Positions 17,684 through 27,137 of a DNA stretch of 64,000 nt are shown piece after piece. The first letter of the stretch is position 1; each line of letters starts with the position of its first letter. This DNA is from Mycobacterium sp. HUMS_12744610. Its GTDB lineage: Bacteria > Actinomycetota > Actinomycetes > Mycobacteriales > Mycobacteriaceae. A model generated the notes under the pieces. It saw nothing but the letters and a program-made list of their open reading frames with translations. It made no database searches and was not told the origin of the DNA. The translations under genes and the position numbers were made by a program. The stretch is from the NCBI RefSeq assembly GCF_041206865.1, contig NZ_JBGEDP010000001.1:2852001-2916000 (forward strand), in the 5' to 3' direction.

Positions 17684-18403
17684 TCACAGACGGACGTTCA
17701 GCGGGTCCAGATCGACGCCTCGGACGACGCAAAACACCGCTCGTAACGCGGTGACGATGAGCTGTTCCTTGAGCAGGAAGCGCTCGGTGGGTGCCGGCAC
17801 CGAGATCGCGATCACGGTGTCGCTTGGGGCGCGTCCGGCAATGGCGGGCGCCGAGATTCCCGGGGTGTGTTCGCCGCGGTCGAAAGCGATGCCGGTCCGC
17901 CGGCTCGGCGATCTCCCGGCGGAGACCTACGCCGACCTCCGGGTCCAGCCGCGAGGGGGCGGTTTCGACGTCCGCGTCGTCGAGGGTCGCCAGCGCCGCT
18001 TTCCCGTTGGCGGTCGACTCCAACGGGAACCGCATGCCGATCGCCGAAACCACCCGGAGCCGGTGCGCGGGCTCGATCTGGTCGATGAAGCGCATGCGCT
18101 GGCCGGCCAGCATCGACAGGTCGACGGTCTCGCCGTCGGTCGCGCGTGCCACCTTCTCGAAGGTGGGGCGGAACACGACCGAGAGTTGGGCACCGTCGGC
18201 CCTGCCGAAACCCAGGAGGCGCTAGCCCGGGGAGAAACGGGGCCGTGGGCGTCGACGCCCGCCAACCCGACTTCGACCAGGCCGACCATCAATCGGCGAA
18301 TCGTCGACTTGGCCAGTCCGAGTCGCTCGCCGAGATCGATCAGACGCAGCCGTCCGGGTTCTGCGGCAATTTCGTCCAGCGCGGCGGCGGCACGGCGTAA
18401 CAC
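17684..18403 (-). pseudogene. IclR-family regulator pseudogene
   Basis: Three minus-strand frames together make an IclR protein. The HTH part is VLRRAAAALDEIAAEPGRLR... with KSTIRRLMVGLVEVGL (from 18403). The start of the effector domain is LSVVFRPTFEKVARATDGETVDLSMLAGQRMRFIDQIEP, and the end is APAIAGRAPSDTVIAISVPAPTERFLLKEQLI to the TGA at 17684. Frame changes occur near 18225 and 17900. No in-frame ATG or GTG restores the usual N-terminus. It is probably the former regulator of the adjacent P450, itself also a pseudogene. Confidence 0.82.
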
Positions 18404-18519
18404 CTGGATGCCCTCATCGCGACCAGTTGTCGAACTTTCCCCCGCGTGCGTCGCGGGTCCACTGTAGTGATCCGTCTAACGGATTCCTAAGACCGTAATT
18501 ACGGATCGAGGAACCAGCG

Positions 18520-19390
18520 ATGGGCGGACTTCCGGCGGGGCCGCACTTCTATCGCGGCGACGACAGGTACGAGGATGCACGTCGTGGCGCCGTGTGGCAG
18601 TTCTATGCCGTGTGCGGCTGGGATGCGGTCTACGAGGCGATCGGGCGCCCCGAGGATTTCTCCTCCAACCTGACCGCGACCATGACTTAAACGGCCGACG
18701 GTGGCATCGAACTCCTCGCGATGGACCCACTCGGCGGGCCGACCCACGTGCTGGCCACCGCCGACGACCCGGCCCACGCGGTGCACCGCAAGCTGCAGGC
18801 GCGCCACCTGGCCGCCAGGCGGAAGCACACCATGGAGCGGTTCGCCGCCGAGACCGCGGACCGCTTGTGGAGCGACGGCCTGCGCGGCGGGCGCATCGAA
18901 TGGATGGACGCGATGGCCAACCGCCTCCCGATGAGCAGCGCGGCGTGGATGTTGGCCCAGCGGCCCGACATCCAGCAGCGGGTGCGCGAAAAACCGTAAT
19001 TGGTACCGGCATTCATCGAGGAGACGCTGCGCTACGAACCGCCGTTCCGGGGCCATTACCGGCACGTGCGCAACCACACCTCGCTCGTCGGCGTCGACCT
19101 GCCCGCCGACTCGCACCTGCTGCTGTGGTGGGGCGCGGCCAATCGCGACCCGGCGCGCTTCGAGATGCCCGGTGAATTCCGCCTTGATCGCGGAGATATC
19201 AAGGGCCACATCAGCTTTGGCAAAGGGCGCGCACTTCTGCGTGGGTGCGGCGCTGGCGCGCCTGGAGGCGCGGGTCGTACTGCGGCTACTGCTGGATCGG
19301 ACCTCGGCCACCGAGGCGGTCGACGTCGGCCGCTGGTTGCCGAGCATCCTGGTGCGCCGCCTGGAGCGCCTCGAACTGGCTGTCTCTTGA
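18520..19390 (+). pseudogene. Cytochrome P450 pseudogene
   Basis: The frame from the ATG at 18520 reads as the N-terminal part of a P450 (GGLPAGPHFYRGDDRYEDA), hits an in-frame TAA at 18688, continues with a typical LATADDPAHAVHRKLQARHL, and then lacks about 90 codons covering the I-helix. A second in-frame TAA (18997-18999) replaces what should be GAA before LVPAFIEETLRYEPP (the ExxR helix). A one-base insertion near 19226 shifts the heme-binding part (GAHFCVGAALARLEARVV) into another frame. It is not functional. The Cys ligand is still recognisable. Confidence 0.9.
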
Positions 19391-19392
19391 GC

Positions 19393-19848
19393 TCAGGGCG
19401 GTGACGGCGGCTTGGCCGTGGCGGCCGGCCCCACCACGACGAACGCCTCGACCGCCGTAGCCTGCTCGAAACCGGCGATTTCGACGCGCCACTCGTAGAT
19501 GCCGGGCTCCAGCGGGATTCCCGCCGGGATGTTCAGGGTGAGGGGCATCCGAACCGAGGTGCCGTGGATCGCCCCCGGGGGGCGACCCGCCTCCGCCGAG
19601 GCCTCGAAGCAGATCCGCTGCGGCCCGTTCGGGCCCGGCACCGAAACCGGGTCACCGTCGGTCGTCAGCAGTTGGCACGTCAGCTTGTGCTGCTTGTTGG
19701 TCTCATTCCAGTCGATGTCCAGAAACAGGACCAAAGCGATGGCGGGCGTGGGCGTTTGGCACTGTCGCCAGCCCAATCCGAGGGCATTGACCTTGCCCGA
19801 CTGCGCGTCGGCCTGTGCCGCGTCCGCGAGGAACAGGCTGATTCTCAT
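19393..19848 (-). CDS. DUF6941-type conserved hypothetical protein
   Basis: The 151-residue protein starts MRISLFLADAAQADAQSGKVNALGLGWRQC, a pattern I associate with the DUF6941 family of actinobacterial proteins. It continues as a beta-rich domain with a conserved NIPAGIPLEPGIYEWRVEI near the end. There is no signal peptide or membrane helix. The Pro/Ala-rich tail is short. Function is unknown; the fold looks like an immunoglobulin-like sandwich. It converges on the P450 pseudogene with a two-base gap. The family assignment is from memory and moderate. Confidence 0.7.
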   Translation of the reverse strand: MRISLFLADAAQADAQSGKVNALGLGWRQCQTPTPAIALVLFLDIDWNETNKQHKLTCQLLTTDGDPVSVPGPNGPQRICFEASAEAGRPPGAIHGTSVRMPLTLNIPAGIPLEPGIYEWRVEIAGFEQATAVEAFVVVGPAATAKPPSPP

Positions 19849-20207
19849 GCGGTCGTTCGTCCGGTTGACACCATGTACTGCCCTGCCATCGCTGCCGCCC
19901 CCACGAAATTTTGTTCTGCTGTTAAAGACTGGATGATACGCCGTTCCCCGGAACGGGACCGCGGCCGTGGGGCCGGCGGACCGGATGGTGTGCGCGGTTT
20001 GTCCGGCCGGTGGCAGCCGGCGCCGGCCCGCCAGCTGCGGCCAGCCGTCGGGCCCCTCGGCGGCCGCCGGCCGCGACGATCGACGGATTCGAGACGCCCG
20101 GCTGTGGTGTCGTTCACAGGTCAGCGCGGGGCGAGAGCGTCATCGCTTGCGGCGACGCGACCGGATCAGCGGACGTTCCGGCAGGCGACGTGAGACGGTA
20201 TAAGCCT
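19849..20207. other. Intergenic region, nothing recognised
   Basis: About 360 bp between the divergent DUF6941-type gene and the gene at 20208. Frames here are very GC-rich and lack any motif. It presumably contains the promoters of both genes. Confidence 0.4.
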
Positions 20208-20765
20208 ATGCAGAACCACGATTATGTCACCTACGAAGAATTCGGCCGCAGATTCTTCGAGTACGCCGTCACCCCCGAGCGGGTCGCGGCCGCATTGGCC
20301 GACATCGCGGGAAACGAGTTCGCCATGGAGCCGGTCGCCCAGGGCCCCGGCGGGATCGCCAAGGTCAGCGCGAACGTCAAGATCCACGACCCCCGGGTGA
20401 CGCGCCGTCTCGGCGACAGCATCACGTTCGTCATCCACATCCCGCTGTCGATCGATCTGCTCCTCGACCTGCGGCTCGACAAGCAGCGGTTCGTCGTCTC
20501 CGGTGACATCGCGCTGCGGGCGACGGCGCGGGCGGCCGAGCCGCTGCTGCTGATCGTCGACGTCGCCAAGCCGCGGCCCTCCGACATCACGGTCAACGTG
20601 TCGTCGAAGTCCCTGCGCGGCGAGGTGCTGCGCATCCTGGCCGGCGTCGACGGCGAGATCCGGCGCTTCATCGCCCAGTACGTCGCCGACGAGATCGACG
20701 CGCCCCAGTCGCAATCCGCGCAGATCATCGACGTGGCCCAGCAGTTGAACGAGGTGTGGCCGTAG
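20208..20765 (+). CDS. Conserved hypothetical protein, lipid-binding-like
   Basis: The 185-residue protein starts MQNHDYVTYEEFGRRFFEYAVTPERVAAAL and has a central beta-rich stretch (FVIHIPLSIDLLLDLRLDKQRFVVSGDIALRATARAAEPLLLIVDVAKP) and a helical end (EVLRILAGVDGEIRRFIAQYVADEID). There is no signal peptide. The alternating hydrophobic strands suggest a ligand-binding sandwich; I recognise no named family. It lies 79 bp upstream of an SRPBCC gene in the same direction and may be cotranscribed with it. Confidence 0.75.
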   Translation: MQNHDYVTYEEFGRRFFEYAVTPERVAAALADIAGNEFAMEPVAQGPGGIAKVSANVKIHDPRVTRRLGDSITFVIHIPLSIDLLLDLRLDKQRFVVSGDIALRATARAAEPLLLIVDVAKPRPSDITVNVSSKSLRGEVLRILAGVDGEIRRFIAQYVADEIDAPQSQSAQIIDVAQQLNEVWP

Positions 20766-20844
20766 GCACCGCACCTCAGGCGTAGGCGCGCGGACATCCG
20801 GGTATGCGTACCCGAGAGCCAGCCGACGTGGAGGAGCGACCAAC

Positions 20845-21273
20845 TTGGCACGAGTGGACGTATCGATGGCCTCGGATGTGGAACCGACGACCGCCTGGAA
20901 GCTCGCGTCGGATCTGCGCCGCTTCGACGAATGGATGACAATCTTCGGCGGATGGCGCGGCCCGGTGCCGTCGACGGTCGAGAAGGGCACCCAGGTGTCC
21001 TCGTGCGTCAAGGTCAAGGGGTTCCGTAACGTCGTCCACTGGAAGGTGACCCGCTACGACGAGCCGACATCTATTGAGCTGCAAGGGAATGGCCGCGGCG
21101 GGATCCGGATCGGGGTGACCATGCACGTCGCCCCCAACCACCCGGGAACGGAGTTCCACCTGACCGCCGATCTCAGCGGCGGCCTGCTGAGCGGGCCGAT
21201 CGGCGGTCTCGTCGCGCGGGTGATCCGGTCCGACGTCCGCAAGTCGGTGGACAACCTCGCGTCGTTGCAGTGA
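20845..21273 (+). CDS. SRPBCC-family protein (START-like)
   Basis: The 142-residue protein has the START/Bet v1-like pattern: VDVSMASDVEPTTAWKLASDLRRFDEWM, a central SSCVKVKGFRNVVHWKVTRYDEP and a C-terminal helix SDVRKSVDNLASLQ. It resembles the mycobacterial SRPBCC proteins around Rv0910, which bind hydrophobic ligands in a cavity. The start is TTG at 20845 after a GAGGAG ribosome site; no ATG or GTG gives a better N-terminus. Its 3' end overlaps the convergent membrane-protein frame by 101 bp. Confidence 0.82.
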   Translation: MARVDVSMASDVEPTTAWKLASDLRRFDEWMTIFGGWRGPVPSTVEKGTQVSSCVKVKGFRNVVHWKVTRYDEPTSIELQGNGRGGIRIGVTMHVAPNHPGTEFHLTADLSGGLLSGPIGGLVARVIRSDVRKSVDNLASLQ

Positions 21274-21571
21274 TTCCGGCGCGACGCTGCCGGTGAGTGA
21301 TCGGCCAGTCGCGCTCGGCTTGGCGAATCCGCCTGCGGTCCATGGCAAGCCAGGCCAGCCCGGCGCCGAAGGCCAGCAGGCCGACGCTCGCGGCATACAC
21401 CCCGGCGCGGGCCTGGCCCAGGGCGAAAGTCGCCACGCACACCAGCAGCGCCAGCGCCGCCGCCGCGACCACGACGTGGCCGGGCGTTCGCTGGCCGTCG
21501 GGGATCGGCGGGTTCGTGTTCCGGCGGGTGGCCCGATCGTCGTCGATAAGGCCGCGCGCATCGCGTGCCAT
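21173..21571 (-). CDS. Small two-helix membrane protein
   Basis: The 132-residue frame begins MARDARGLIDDDRATRRNTN and has two membrane segments at about residues 32-50 and 57-75, followed by a basic region (MDRRRIRQAERDWPITHRQRR). The part up to about residue 95 looks coding and resembles UsfY-type small mycobacterial membrane proteins. The last 35 residues are Arg/Gly-rich and lie antisense to the SRPBCC gene, so a frameshift near 21290 may have removed the original stop. Confidence 0.6.
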   Translation of the reverse strand: MARDARGLIDDDRATRRNTNPPIPDGQRTPGHVVVAAAALALLVCVATFALGQARAGVYAASVGLLAFGAGLAWLAMDRRRIRQAERDWPITHRQRRAGITATTRGCPPTCGRRTGSPARRDRRSARSAGRR

Positions 21572-21671
21572 GAGCGCCTCCTTTGTTAGCCCTTGCGGCC
21601 GCCTGCGCGGGCGACGCGGATCTGACCTAGGAGCTACCCGAAAAGGCTTTCGAACAAACGGGTTCGACGTG

Positions 21672-22142
21672 TCAGCCCGGATCGCGGGGCAGCAGCCGGC
21701 GGACGGCCCGCGTCTCGATGGCGTTGATGGTCAGGGCCCGGCGGCTGAACCGCCAGCCCGCGTCGGTCAGCGTGTATTCGTCGTCGTAGCGCAGGTGCCA
21801 GGCCACGTCGGTCACCTCATCACCGCGCCGATTCCAGTGATGCGCGACGCAGGCGATGCGTCCCCGCGCGAACCCGGGGCGCGAAAACTCTTCGTAGACC
21901 TCGCCGACGATCGCGTGCTCGGTCCGCGCCACGGCCGCCACCGCGGACACCGCCGCCAGGATGGCCGGATGACCCCGATGTACGTGGACCGGCGCCAGCG
22001 AAGCCGGCGGATCGGGCACCGACAACTCGCCCGAGGCGGTGAAAAGTCCTGCCGCGGCCTCGAACCGACGGTCGTCGACGCCGGCCGCATACCGGTGCAC
22101 CAGGTCGCCGAGGGCCAGCCGGTCGTCCACCGAGAGTGTCAT
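21672..22142 (-). CDS. SnoaL-like (NTF2-fold) protein
   Basis: The 156-residue protein fits the NTF2/SnoaL-like pattern: DDRLALGDLVHRYAAGVDDRRFEAAAGLFTASGEL, then HRGHPAILAAV, and later VAWHLRYDDEYTLTDAGWRFSRRAL. Such proteins are small cone-shaped enzymes or binding proteins (dehydratases, isomerases, cyclases). The His/Asp pair in the first helix matches the usual active-site region. Its ATG at 22142 lies 16 bp after the stop of the upstream LLM oxidoreductase gene, so the two form an operon. The substrate is unknown. Confidence 0.85.
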   Translation of the reverse strand: MTLSVDDRLALGDLVHRYAAGVDDRRFEAAAGLFTASGELSVPDPPASLAPVHVHRGHPAILAAVSAVAAVARTEHAIVGEVYEEFSRPGFARGRIACVAHHWNRRGDEVTDVAWHLRYDDEYTLTDAGWRFSRRALTINAIETRAVRRLLPRDPG

Positions 22143-22158
22143 CGCGGCCGCCCCCGGC

Positions 22159-23040
22159 TCACGGCGCCAGCGACAGCCGCTGCGCGCAGGCCGACACCAT
22201 GTCCTTGGCCTGCTCGATGTCGGTGGTCGGCGGCATCGCCAGGACGATGCGGTCTGCGCCCTGATCGGCCAGGGCACCGGCGCGCTCGGCGTCGATCTTG
22301 GTGACCAGGTGGCCGAGGGAGATTTCCAGGGCCGCCGGGTCCCGGCCGGCCGCTGACGCCTCGTCGCGCATCGCCGCAAGCAGCGAGGCGAGTTCCGCGC
22401 CGCCCACGCCGAGCGGCTGGAAGCCGTCGCCGAGCCGTCCCGCGCGGCGCGCGGCCGCCCGGCTGTGACCGCCGATGTGCACGGGAAGCCGCTGGCCGGC
22501 TACAGGTTTGGGGTAGCACATGACGTCGTCGAAGTCGAAGAACTCCCCGTGGAACGAAGCCCCGCGGGGCTGGTCGGCCCACAGCGTCCGCAGGACCGCC
22601 AGCTGCTCGTCGGCGCGCCGCCCCCGGTTGTCGAACTGCGCGCCGCAGGCCTCCAGCTCTTCTTTGAGCCAGCCCACCCCCACGCAGAGCCGCAGCCTCC
22701 CACCCGACAGCGCGTCGACGGTCGCAGCCCTTTTGGCCAGCACCACCGGATGGTGGTTGGGCAGCACCAAGACGCCGGTGGCCAGCCCCAGCCGGCTGGT
22801 GTGGCCGGCCAGAAACGCCAGCAGATCGAGCGGGTCGGGAATGGGGCAGTCGGCCGCCAGCCCGACGCGTCCGGAACTGTCGTAGGGATAGACGCTCTCG
22901 TAGCGGGTGACCAGGACGGTGTGCTCGACGACCACGATCGACTCGAACCCGCAAAGCTCGAGGTGCTGCGCGAAACTCGCCATCCAGACCGGGTCCGCGG
23001 TGACACCGTCGGCGACCGGCGCCACGACCGAAACCTTCAT
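22159..23040 (-). CDS. LLM-class F420-dependent oxidoreductase
   Basis: The 293-residue luciferase-like monooxygenase-fold protein has HLELCGFESIVVVEHTV, LGLATGVLVLPNHHPVVLAKRAATVDALSGGRLRLCVGVGW and HIGGHSRAAARRAGRLGDGF, the standard segments of actinobacterial LLM F420-dependent enzymes. It would use reduced F420 (or FMN) in the cytosol on an unidentified substrate. The SnoaL-like gene follows at once, and malQ lies 24 bp upstream in the same direction, so a three-gene transcript malQ-LLM-SnoaL is likely. Confidence 0.88.
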   Translation of the reverse strand: MKVSVVAPVADGVTADPVWMASFAQHLELCGFESIVVVEHTVLVTRYESVYPYDSSGRVGLAADCPIPDPLDLLAFLAGHTSRLGLATGVLVLPNHHPVVLAKRAATVDALSGGRLRLCVGVGWLKEELEACGAQFDNRGRRADEQLAVLRTLWADQPRGASFHGEFFDFDDVMCYPKPVAGQRLPVHIGGHSRAAARRAGRLGDGFQPLGVGGAELASLLAAMRDEASAAGRDPAALEISLGHLVTKIDAERAGALADQGADRIVLAMPPTTDIEQAKDMVSACAQRLSLAP

Positions 23041-23064
23041 GGGCCTTGAAACTACAGGTAGCCC

Positions 23065-25218
23065 CTATTCGACGGCGGCCGGCGCGATCGCGGCGCGGAC
23101 CGCCTCCGCCAGGGCCGCCGCGCGGCGGTCGGTGAACACGTCCTCGAGCATCAGCTGTCGGCCGCCCGGCCCGGTAAGCGGGACCCGCCAGTTGGGATAT
23201 TCGTCGGTGGTTCCCGGCTGATTCTGGGTGCGGCGGTCGCCGACGGCGTCGGTCAGCGCCACCCCCAACAGTCGAGACGGCGTGCGGCCCAGATACCGGT
23301 AGAGGGCGACGACGACCTGCTCGGGGTCGTCCTCGCCGTCGGCGAGCAGGCCGACGCGGCGCAGTTCGGCCAGCCAGGCCGCCAGCTCCGCCCGGTCCGC
23401 CTCGAGTTCGTCGGCCACGGGCCGGGTCAGCAGGCCGAGGGATTCGCGCAGCCGGACGTGGTCGCCGGCCAGGTATCCGGCGGTGGGCGGCAGATCGTGG
23501 GTGGTGACCGACGCCAGGCAGTACTCCCGCCAGCGCTCGGCCGGCAGCGGGCCGCCGTTGCCGTCGCGGTCCAGCTCGAACCAGAGGATCGAGGTCCCCA
23601 GCAGGCCGCGCAACAAGAGGTAGTCGCGCACCCACGGCTCGACGGTGCCGAGGTCTTCGCCGACCACCAGCGCCCCGGCGCGGTGCGCCTCCAGAGCGAC
23701 GATCCCGACCATCGCCTCGTGGTCGTAGCGCACGTAGGTGCCTTCGGTGGGCGGGGCGCCGGCGGGGATCCACCACAGCCGGAACAACCCGATAACGTGA
23801 TCGATGCGCACACCGCCGGCATGCCGTAACACCGCCCGGATCAGCGCGCGGAACGGCCGGTACTCCTGCTGTTCCAGCCGGTCCGGTCGCCACGGCGGCT
23901 GAGACCAGTCCTGGCCGAGCTGGTTGAACTCGTCCGGCGGCGCACCTGCGGTCACGCTGGGCGCCAGCGCGTCCTGCAGGGCCCACGCGTCGGCGCCGGC
24001 GGGATGCACGCCGACGGCCAGGTCGTGCATGACACCCAGCGCCATCCCGGCGCGCACCGCTTGCGACTGCGCCGCGGCGAGCTGCTCGTCGAGCTGCCAC
24101 TGCATCCAGCGGTGGAAATCGACGGTGTCCGGGTGCTTCGCGGCGAACCGGGCGACGCCCGCGGCACCCGGGTGCCGCAGGGAGTCCGGCCAGTGATGCC
24201 AGTCGGCGCCGAACTTCTCGGCCAGCGCGCACCACGTGGCGAAGTCGTCGAGCGCGCGGCCTTCCCGCTCCCGGAAGGCCGCGTAGGCCAGCTCACGGCC
24301 CGCCGATCGCGGGACCCGGTGCACCAGTTCGAGCGCAGCCCGCTTGGCGGCCCACGCCCGGTCCCGGTCGATGGCATCGACGCGAGCGGCCCGCCGCTGG
24401 ACGTCGGACCGCAGCTGTCGCACCCGGCCGCGCTTGCTCAGCTCGGCGAACTCGGGGATCGCCTCGACGCGGAGGTAGATCGGGTTGACGAAACGCCGCG
24501 ATGTCGGCAGGTAGGGCGACGGTTCCATCCGGCCCGCCGGGCCCGAGAGCTGAGCCGCGTGCAGCGGATTGACGAGCACGTAGTCGGCCCCGTGGCGGCA
24601 CGCCGACCACACCGCCAGGTCCGTCAGGTCGGTGAGGTCCCCGACGCCCCACGACTGGCGCGATCGCACGCTGTAGAGCTGGGTGGCTAGACCCCAGACC
24701 CGGCGGGCGCCGAGCCGTTCGGGCAAGCCGAGCCAGTCCGGCGTCACGATGAGCGCAGTGCTGTCCTCGGTGTCCCCGGACCGCAAATGCAGCCGGTGGT
24801 AGCCCAGCGGCAGGTCCCCCGGCACCACGAAACTGGCCTCGCCGACCCAACGGCCGTCCAGGTCGAACGGCGGGGTGAAGTTGTCGACCTGCCAGATCCC
24901 GCCGCGCACGGTGCCGTCTTCGAGGCGCAACCACACCTCGGCCGGATCGCCGTGGGTCACGTGCACCCAGAACCGGATCTGCTCGCCGCTGCGCCCGACG
25001 AGGGTCGCCGGCAAAGGCCGCGCCCAGTACGACCGCAGGCGCTCGGCCAAGGCGACGTTGCGCTCCCGCTCGGTGCCGGCGGGAACGCCGAACGCGGCCA
25101 GCACCGCGACCAGCGTGCTCGCGGGAACCGGCACCTGCCGCCCGGTCCAGTCCCGATACTCGGTGGCGATGCCGAAACGCCGGGCCAACTCGGCCAGGGA
25201 CGGCGCATGCTCAGTCAT
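23065..25218 (-). CDS. malQ: 4-alpha-glucanotransferase (amylomaltase)
   Basis: The 717-residue GH77 enzyme has LATQLYSVRSRQSWGVGDLTDL, YLPTSRRFVNPIYLRVE, GVRIDHVIGLFRLWWIPAGAPPTEGTYVRYDHEAM (nucleophile Asp region) and VVGEDLGTVEPWVRDYL (acid/base Glu), then TTHDLPPTAGYLAGDH. It moves glucan chains between maltodextrins in glycogen and trehalose-linked metabolism in the cytosol. An extended N-terminal beta-domain (about residues 1-200) is normal for actinobacterial MalQ. I chose the ATG at 25218 (MTEHAPSLAELARRFGI). malQ stands immediately before eccB5 in M. tuberculosis too (Rv1781c), which anchors the synteny. Confidence 0.93.
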   Translation of the reverse strand: MTEHAPSLAELARRFGIATEYRDWTGRQVPVPASTLVAVLAAFGVPAGTERERNVALAERLRSYWARPLPATLVGRSGEQIRFWVHVTHGDPAEVWLRLEDGTVRGGIWQVDNFTPPFDLDGRWVGEASFVVPGDLPLGYHRLHLRSGDTEDSTALIVTPDWLGLPERLGARRVWGLATQLYSVRSRQSWGVGDLTDLTDLAVWSACRHGADYVLVNPLHAAQLSGPAGRMEPSPYLPTSRRFVNPIYLRVEAIPEFAELSKRGRVRQLRSDVQRRAARVDAIDRDRAWAAKRAALELVHRVPRSAGRELAYAAFREREGRALDDFATWCALAEKFGADWHHWPDSLRHPGAAGVARFAAKHPDTVDFHRWMQWQLDEQLAAAQSQAVRAGMALGVMHDLAVGVHPAGADAWALQDALAPSVTAGAPPDEFNQLGQDWSQPPWRPDRLEQQEYRPFRALIRAVLRHAGGVRIDHVIGLFRLWWIPAGAPPTEGTYVRYDHEAMVGIVALEAHRAGALVVGEDLGTVEPWVRDYLLLRGLLGTSILWFELDRDGNGGPLPAERWREYCLASVTTHDLPPTAGYLAGDHVRLRESLGLLTRPVADELEADRAELAAWLAELRRVGLLADGEDDPEQVVVALYRYLGRTPSRLLGVALTDAVGDRRTQNQPGTTDEYPNWRVPLTGPGGRQLMLEDVFTDRRAAALAEAVRAAIAPAAVE

Positions 25219-25607
25219 GCCGCCCATCCTTCCCTGGGGACGGGCCCGCCGCAGCCGCGCCCGCGGCCTTCCGCTGCTCAGCGCCGTGTCCGCCGGATGT
25301 CGGCGCTCGACAGGACGAGTTGGCAATCCGCAGCTACCATGCCCTCAGGAGATTCGAAATTCCGACCGGGGATCGATGGGGGAACGGAAAGTGCCGGTTT
25401 GGTGATGCACGCCAGTGCCGGCACCGTGCGCGCACCCGGCCCCGGCAGCGCGGCCGGAATCCTTTCTCGAGCGGGTAGTAGTAGTAGAGGTGAGCTCGCA
25501 CAACGCAGCGTGGCGACGTCCGTGCGGGTGGCTTACGGTTACCGATGGGATTCGCGCGTGGGTGTCGCGGGTCTCCAGGCGTTTCAACAGACCGGATGGT
25601 GAATTAA
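25219..25607. other. Divergent promoter region of malQ and the ESX-5 operon
   Basis: About 390 bp with no gene. It must hold the promoters of malQ and of eccB5-eccC5. I see no convincing -10/-35 pair or operator. Confidence 0.45.
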
Positions 25608-27137
25608 GTGGCGGAAGAGAGTCGCGGGCAGCGGGGGTCGGGATACGGCCTCGGACTGTCGACGCGGACGCAGGTGACGGGCTATCAGTTCCTCGCTCGT
25701 CGGACCGCGATGGCGCTGACCCGGTGGCGGGTCCGCATGGAGATCGAGCCCGGCCGGCGGCAGAACCTGGCCGTGGTGGCGTCGGTCTCCGCGGCACTGG
25801 TGATCTGCCTGGGCGCGCTGCTGTATTCCTTCCTCAGCCCGTCCGGTCAGATCAACGAGTCGCCGATCATCGCCGACCGCGACTCCGGCGCACTGTACGT
25901 GCGGGTGGGCGACCGGTTGTATCCGGCGCTGAACCTGGCGTCGGCCCGGCTGATCACCGGCCGGCCCGACAACCCGCACCTGGTCCGGTCCAGCCAGATC
26001 GCCAGCCTGCCGCGCGGGCCGCTGGTCGGAATTCCCGGTGCACCGTCGAACTTCGCGCCCCAGACCCCGACCAAGTCGTCGTGGCTGGTCTGCGACACCG
26101 TGGGCACCGCGGGCGTGATGGGCTCCGGGCTCGGCTCCCCGTCGGGCGTGACGGTGACCGTCATCGACGGCAACCCCGACCTCAGCGGCCACCGGCGGGT
26201 GCTGACCGGGTCGGACGCGGCGGTCCTGAGCTACGGCGGGGACGCCTGGGTGATCCGCGAGGGGCGGCGCTCGCGCATCGACGCGACCAACCGGTCGGTG
26301 CTCTTGCCGCTCGGTTTGACGCCCGAGCAGGTCAGCGCTGCCAAGCCGATGAGCCGCGCCCTGTTCGACGCGCTGCCGGTGGGACCCGAACTGACGGTGC
26401 CCGACGTCAAGGACGCCGGTAGCCCGGCGTCCTTCCCCGGGGCGCCAGGCCCGGTGGGCACCGTGATCGTCACCCCCCAGATCAGCGGCCCGCAGCAGTA
26501 CTCGCTGGTGTTGTCCGACGGCGTGCAGACGCTGCCGCCGCTGGTGGCCCAGATCCTGCAGAACTCCGGACCGGGTAACACCAGGCCGGTCACCGTGGAA
26601 CCGTCGGCGCTGGCGAAGATGCCGGTGGTCAAGAAGCTGGACCTGTCGTCCTACCCGGACAACCCGTTGAACGTGATGGACATCCGGGAGAACCCCGCCA
26701 CCTGCTGGTGGTGGGAGAAGACCTCCGGCGAGAACCGCGCCCGCGTCCAGGTCATCTCCGGGTCGACGATCCCGGTCGCGTCCAGCGACACGAACAAGGT
26801 CGTGTCGCTGGTGAAGGCCGACACGACAGGCCGGCAGGCCGACCAGGTCTACTTCGGCCCCGACCACGCCAACTTCGTCGCCGTCACCGGCAACGACCCC
26901 GGCGCGAAGACGACGGAGTCGCTGTGGTGGCTAACCGACGCGGGCGCCCGGTTCGGGGTGGACGACACCCGCGACGTGCGCGAGGCGCTCGGGCTGAAGA
27001 CCGCACCGAGCCTGGCACCCTGGGTGGCGCTGCGGCTGCTGCCACAAGGTCCGACCCTGTCGCGGGCGGACGCGCTGGTAGAGCACGACACCCTACCGAT
27101 GGACATGTCCCCTGCAGAGTTGGTGGTACCCAAGTGA
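25608..27137 (+). CDS. eccB5: ESX-5 secretion system protein EccB5
   Basis: The 509-residue product is the EccB core component of the type VII membrane complex. A short cytosolic N-terminus (TRTQVTGYQFLARRTAMALTRW) is followed by one membrane helix (about residues 53-76) and a large periplasmic domain of repeated beta motifs. Two Cys (VCDTVG and ATCWWW) form the conserved EccB disulfide. It has ATPase-related structural roles in the channel. The GTG start at 25608 gives the family N-terminus. Its TGA overlaps the GTG of eccC5 (GTGA), indicating translational coupling. Confidence 0.96.
   Translation: MAEESRGQRGSGYGLGLSTRTQVTGYQFLARRTAMALTRWRVRMEIEPGRRQNLAVVASVSAALVICLGALLYSFLSPSGQINESPIIADRDSGALYVRVGDRLYPALNLASARLITGRPDNPHLVRSSQIASLPRGPLVGIPGAPSNFAPQTPTKSSWLVCDTVGTAGVMGSGLGSPSGVTVTVIDGNPDLSGHRRVLTGSDAAVLSYGGDAWVIREGRRSRIDATNRSVLLPLGLTPEQVSAAKPMSRALFDALPVGPELTVPDVKDAGSPASFPGAPGPVGTVIVTPQISGPQQYSLVLSDGVQTLPPLVAQILQNSGPGNTRPVTVEPSALAKMPVVKKLDLSSYPDNPLNVMDIRENPATCWWWEKTSGENRARVQVISGSTIPVASSDTNKVVSLVKADTTGRQADQVYFGPDHANFVAVTGNDPGAKTTESLWWLTDAGARFGVDDTRDVREALGLKTAPSLAPWVALRLLPQGPTLSRADALVEHDTLPMDMSPAELVVPK

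Noticed and set aside
22139-24235. A 698-codon minus-strand frame overlapping malQ and the LLM gene in another phase
   Set aside because: Arg/Gly/Ala-rich composition with no motif. The true genes on the same strand are clear.
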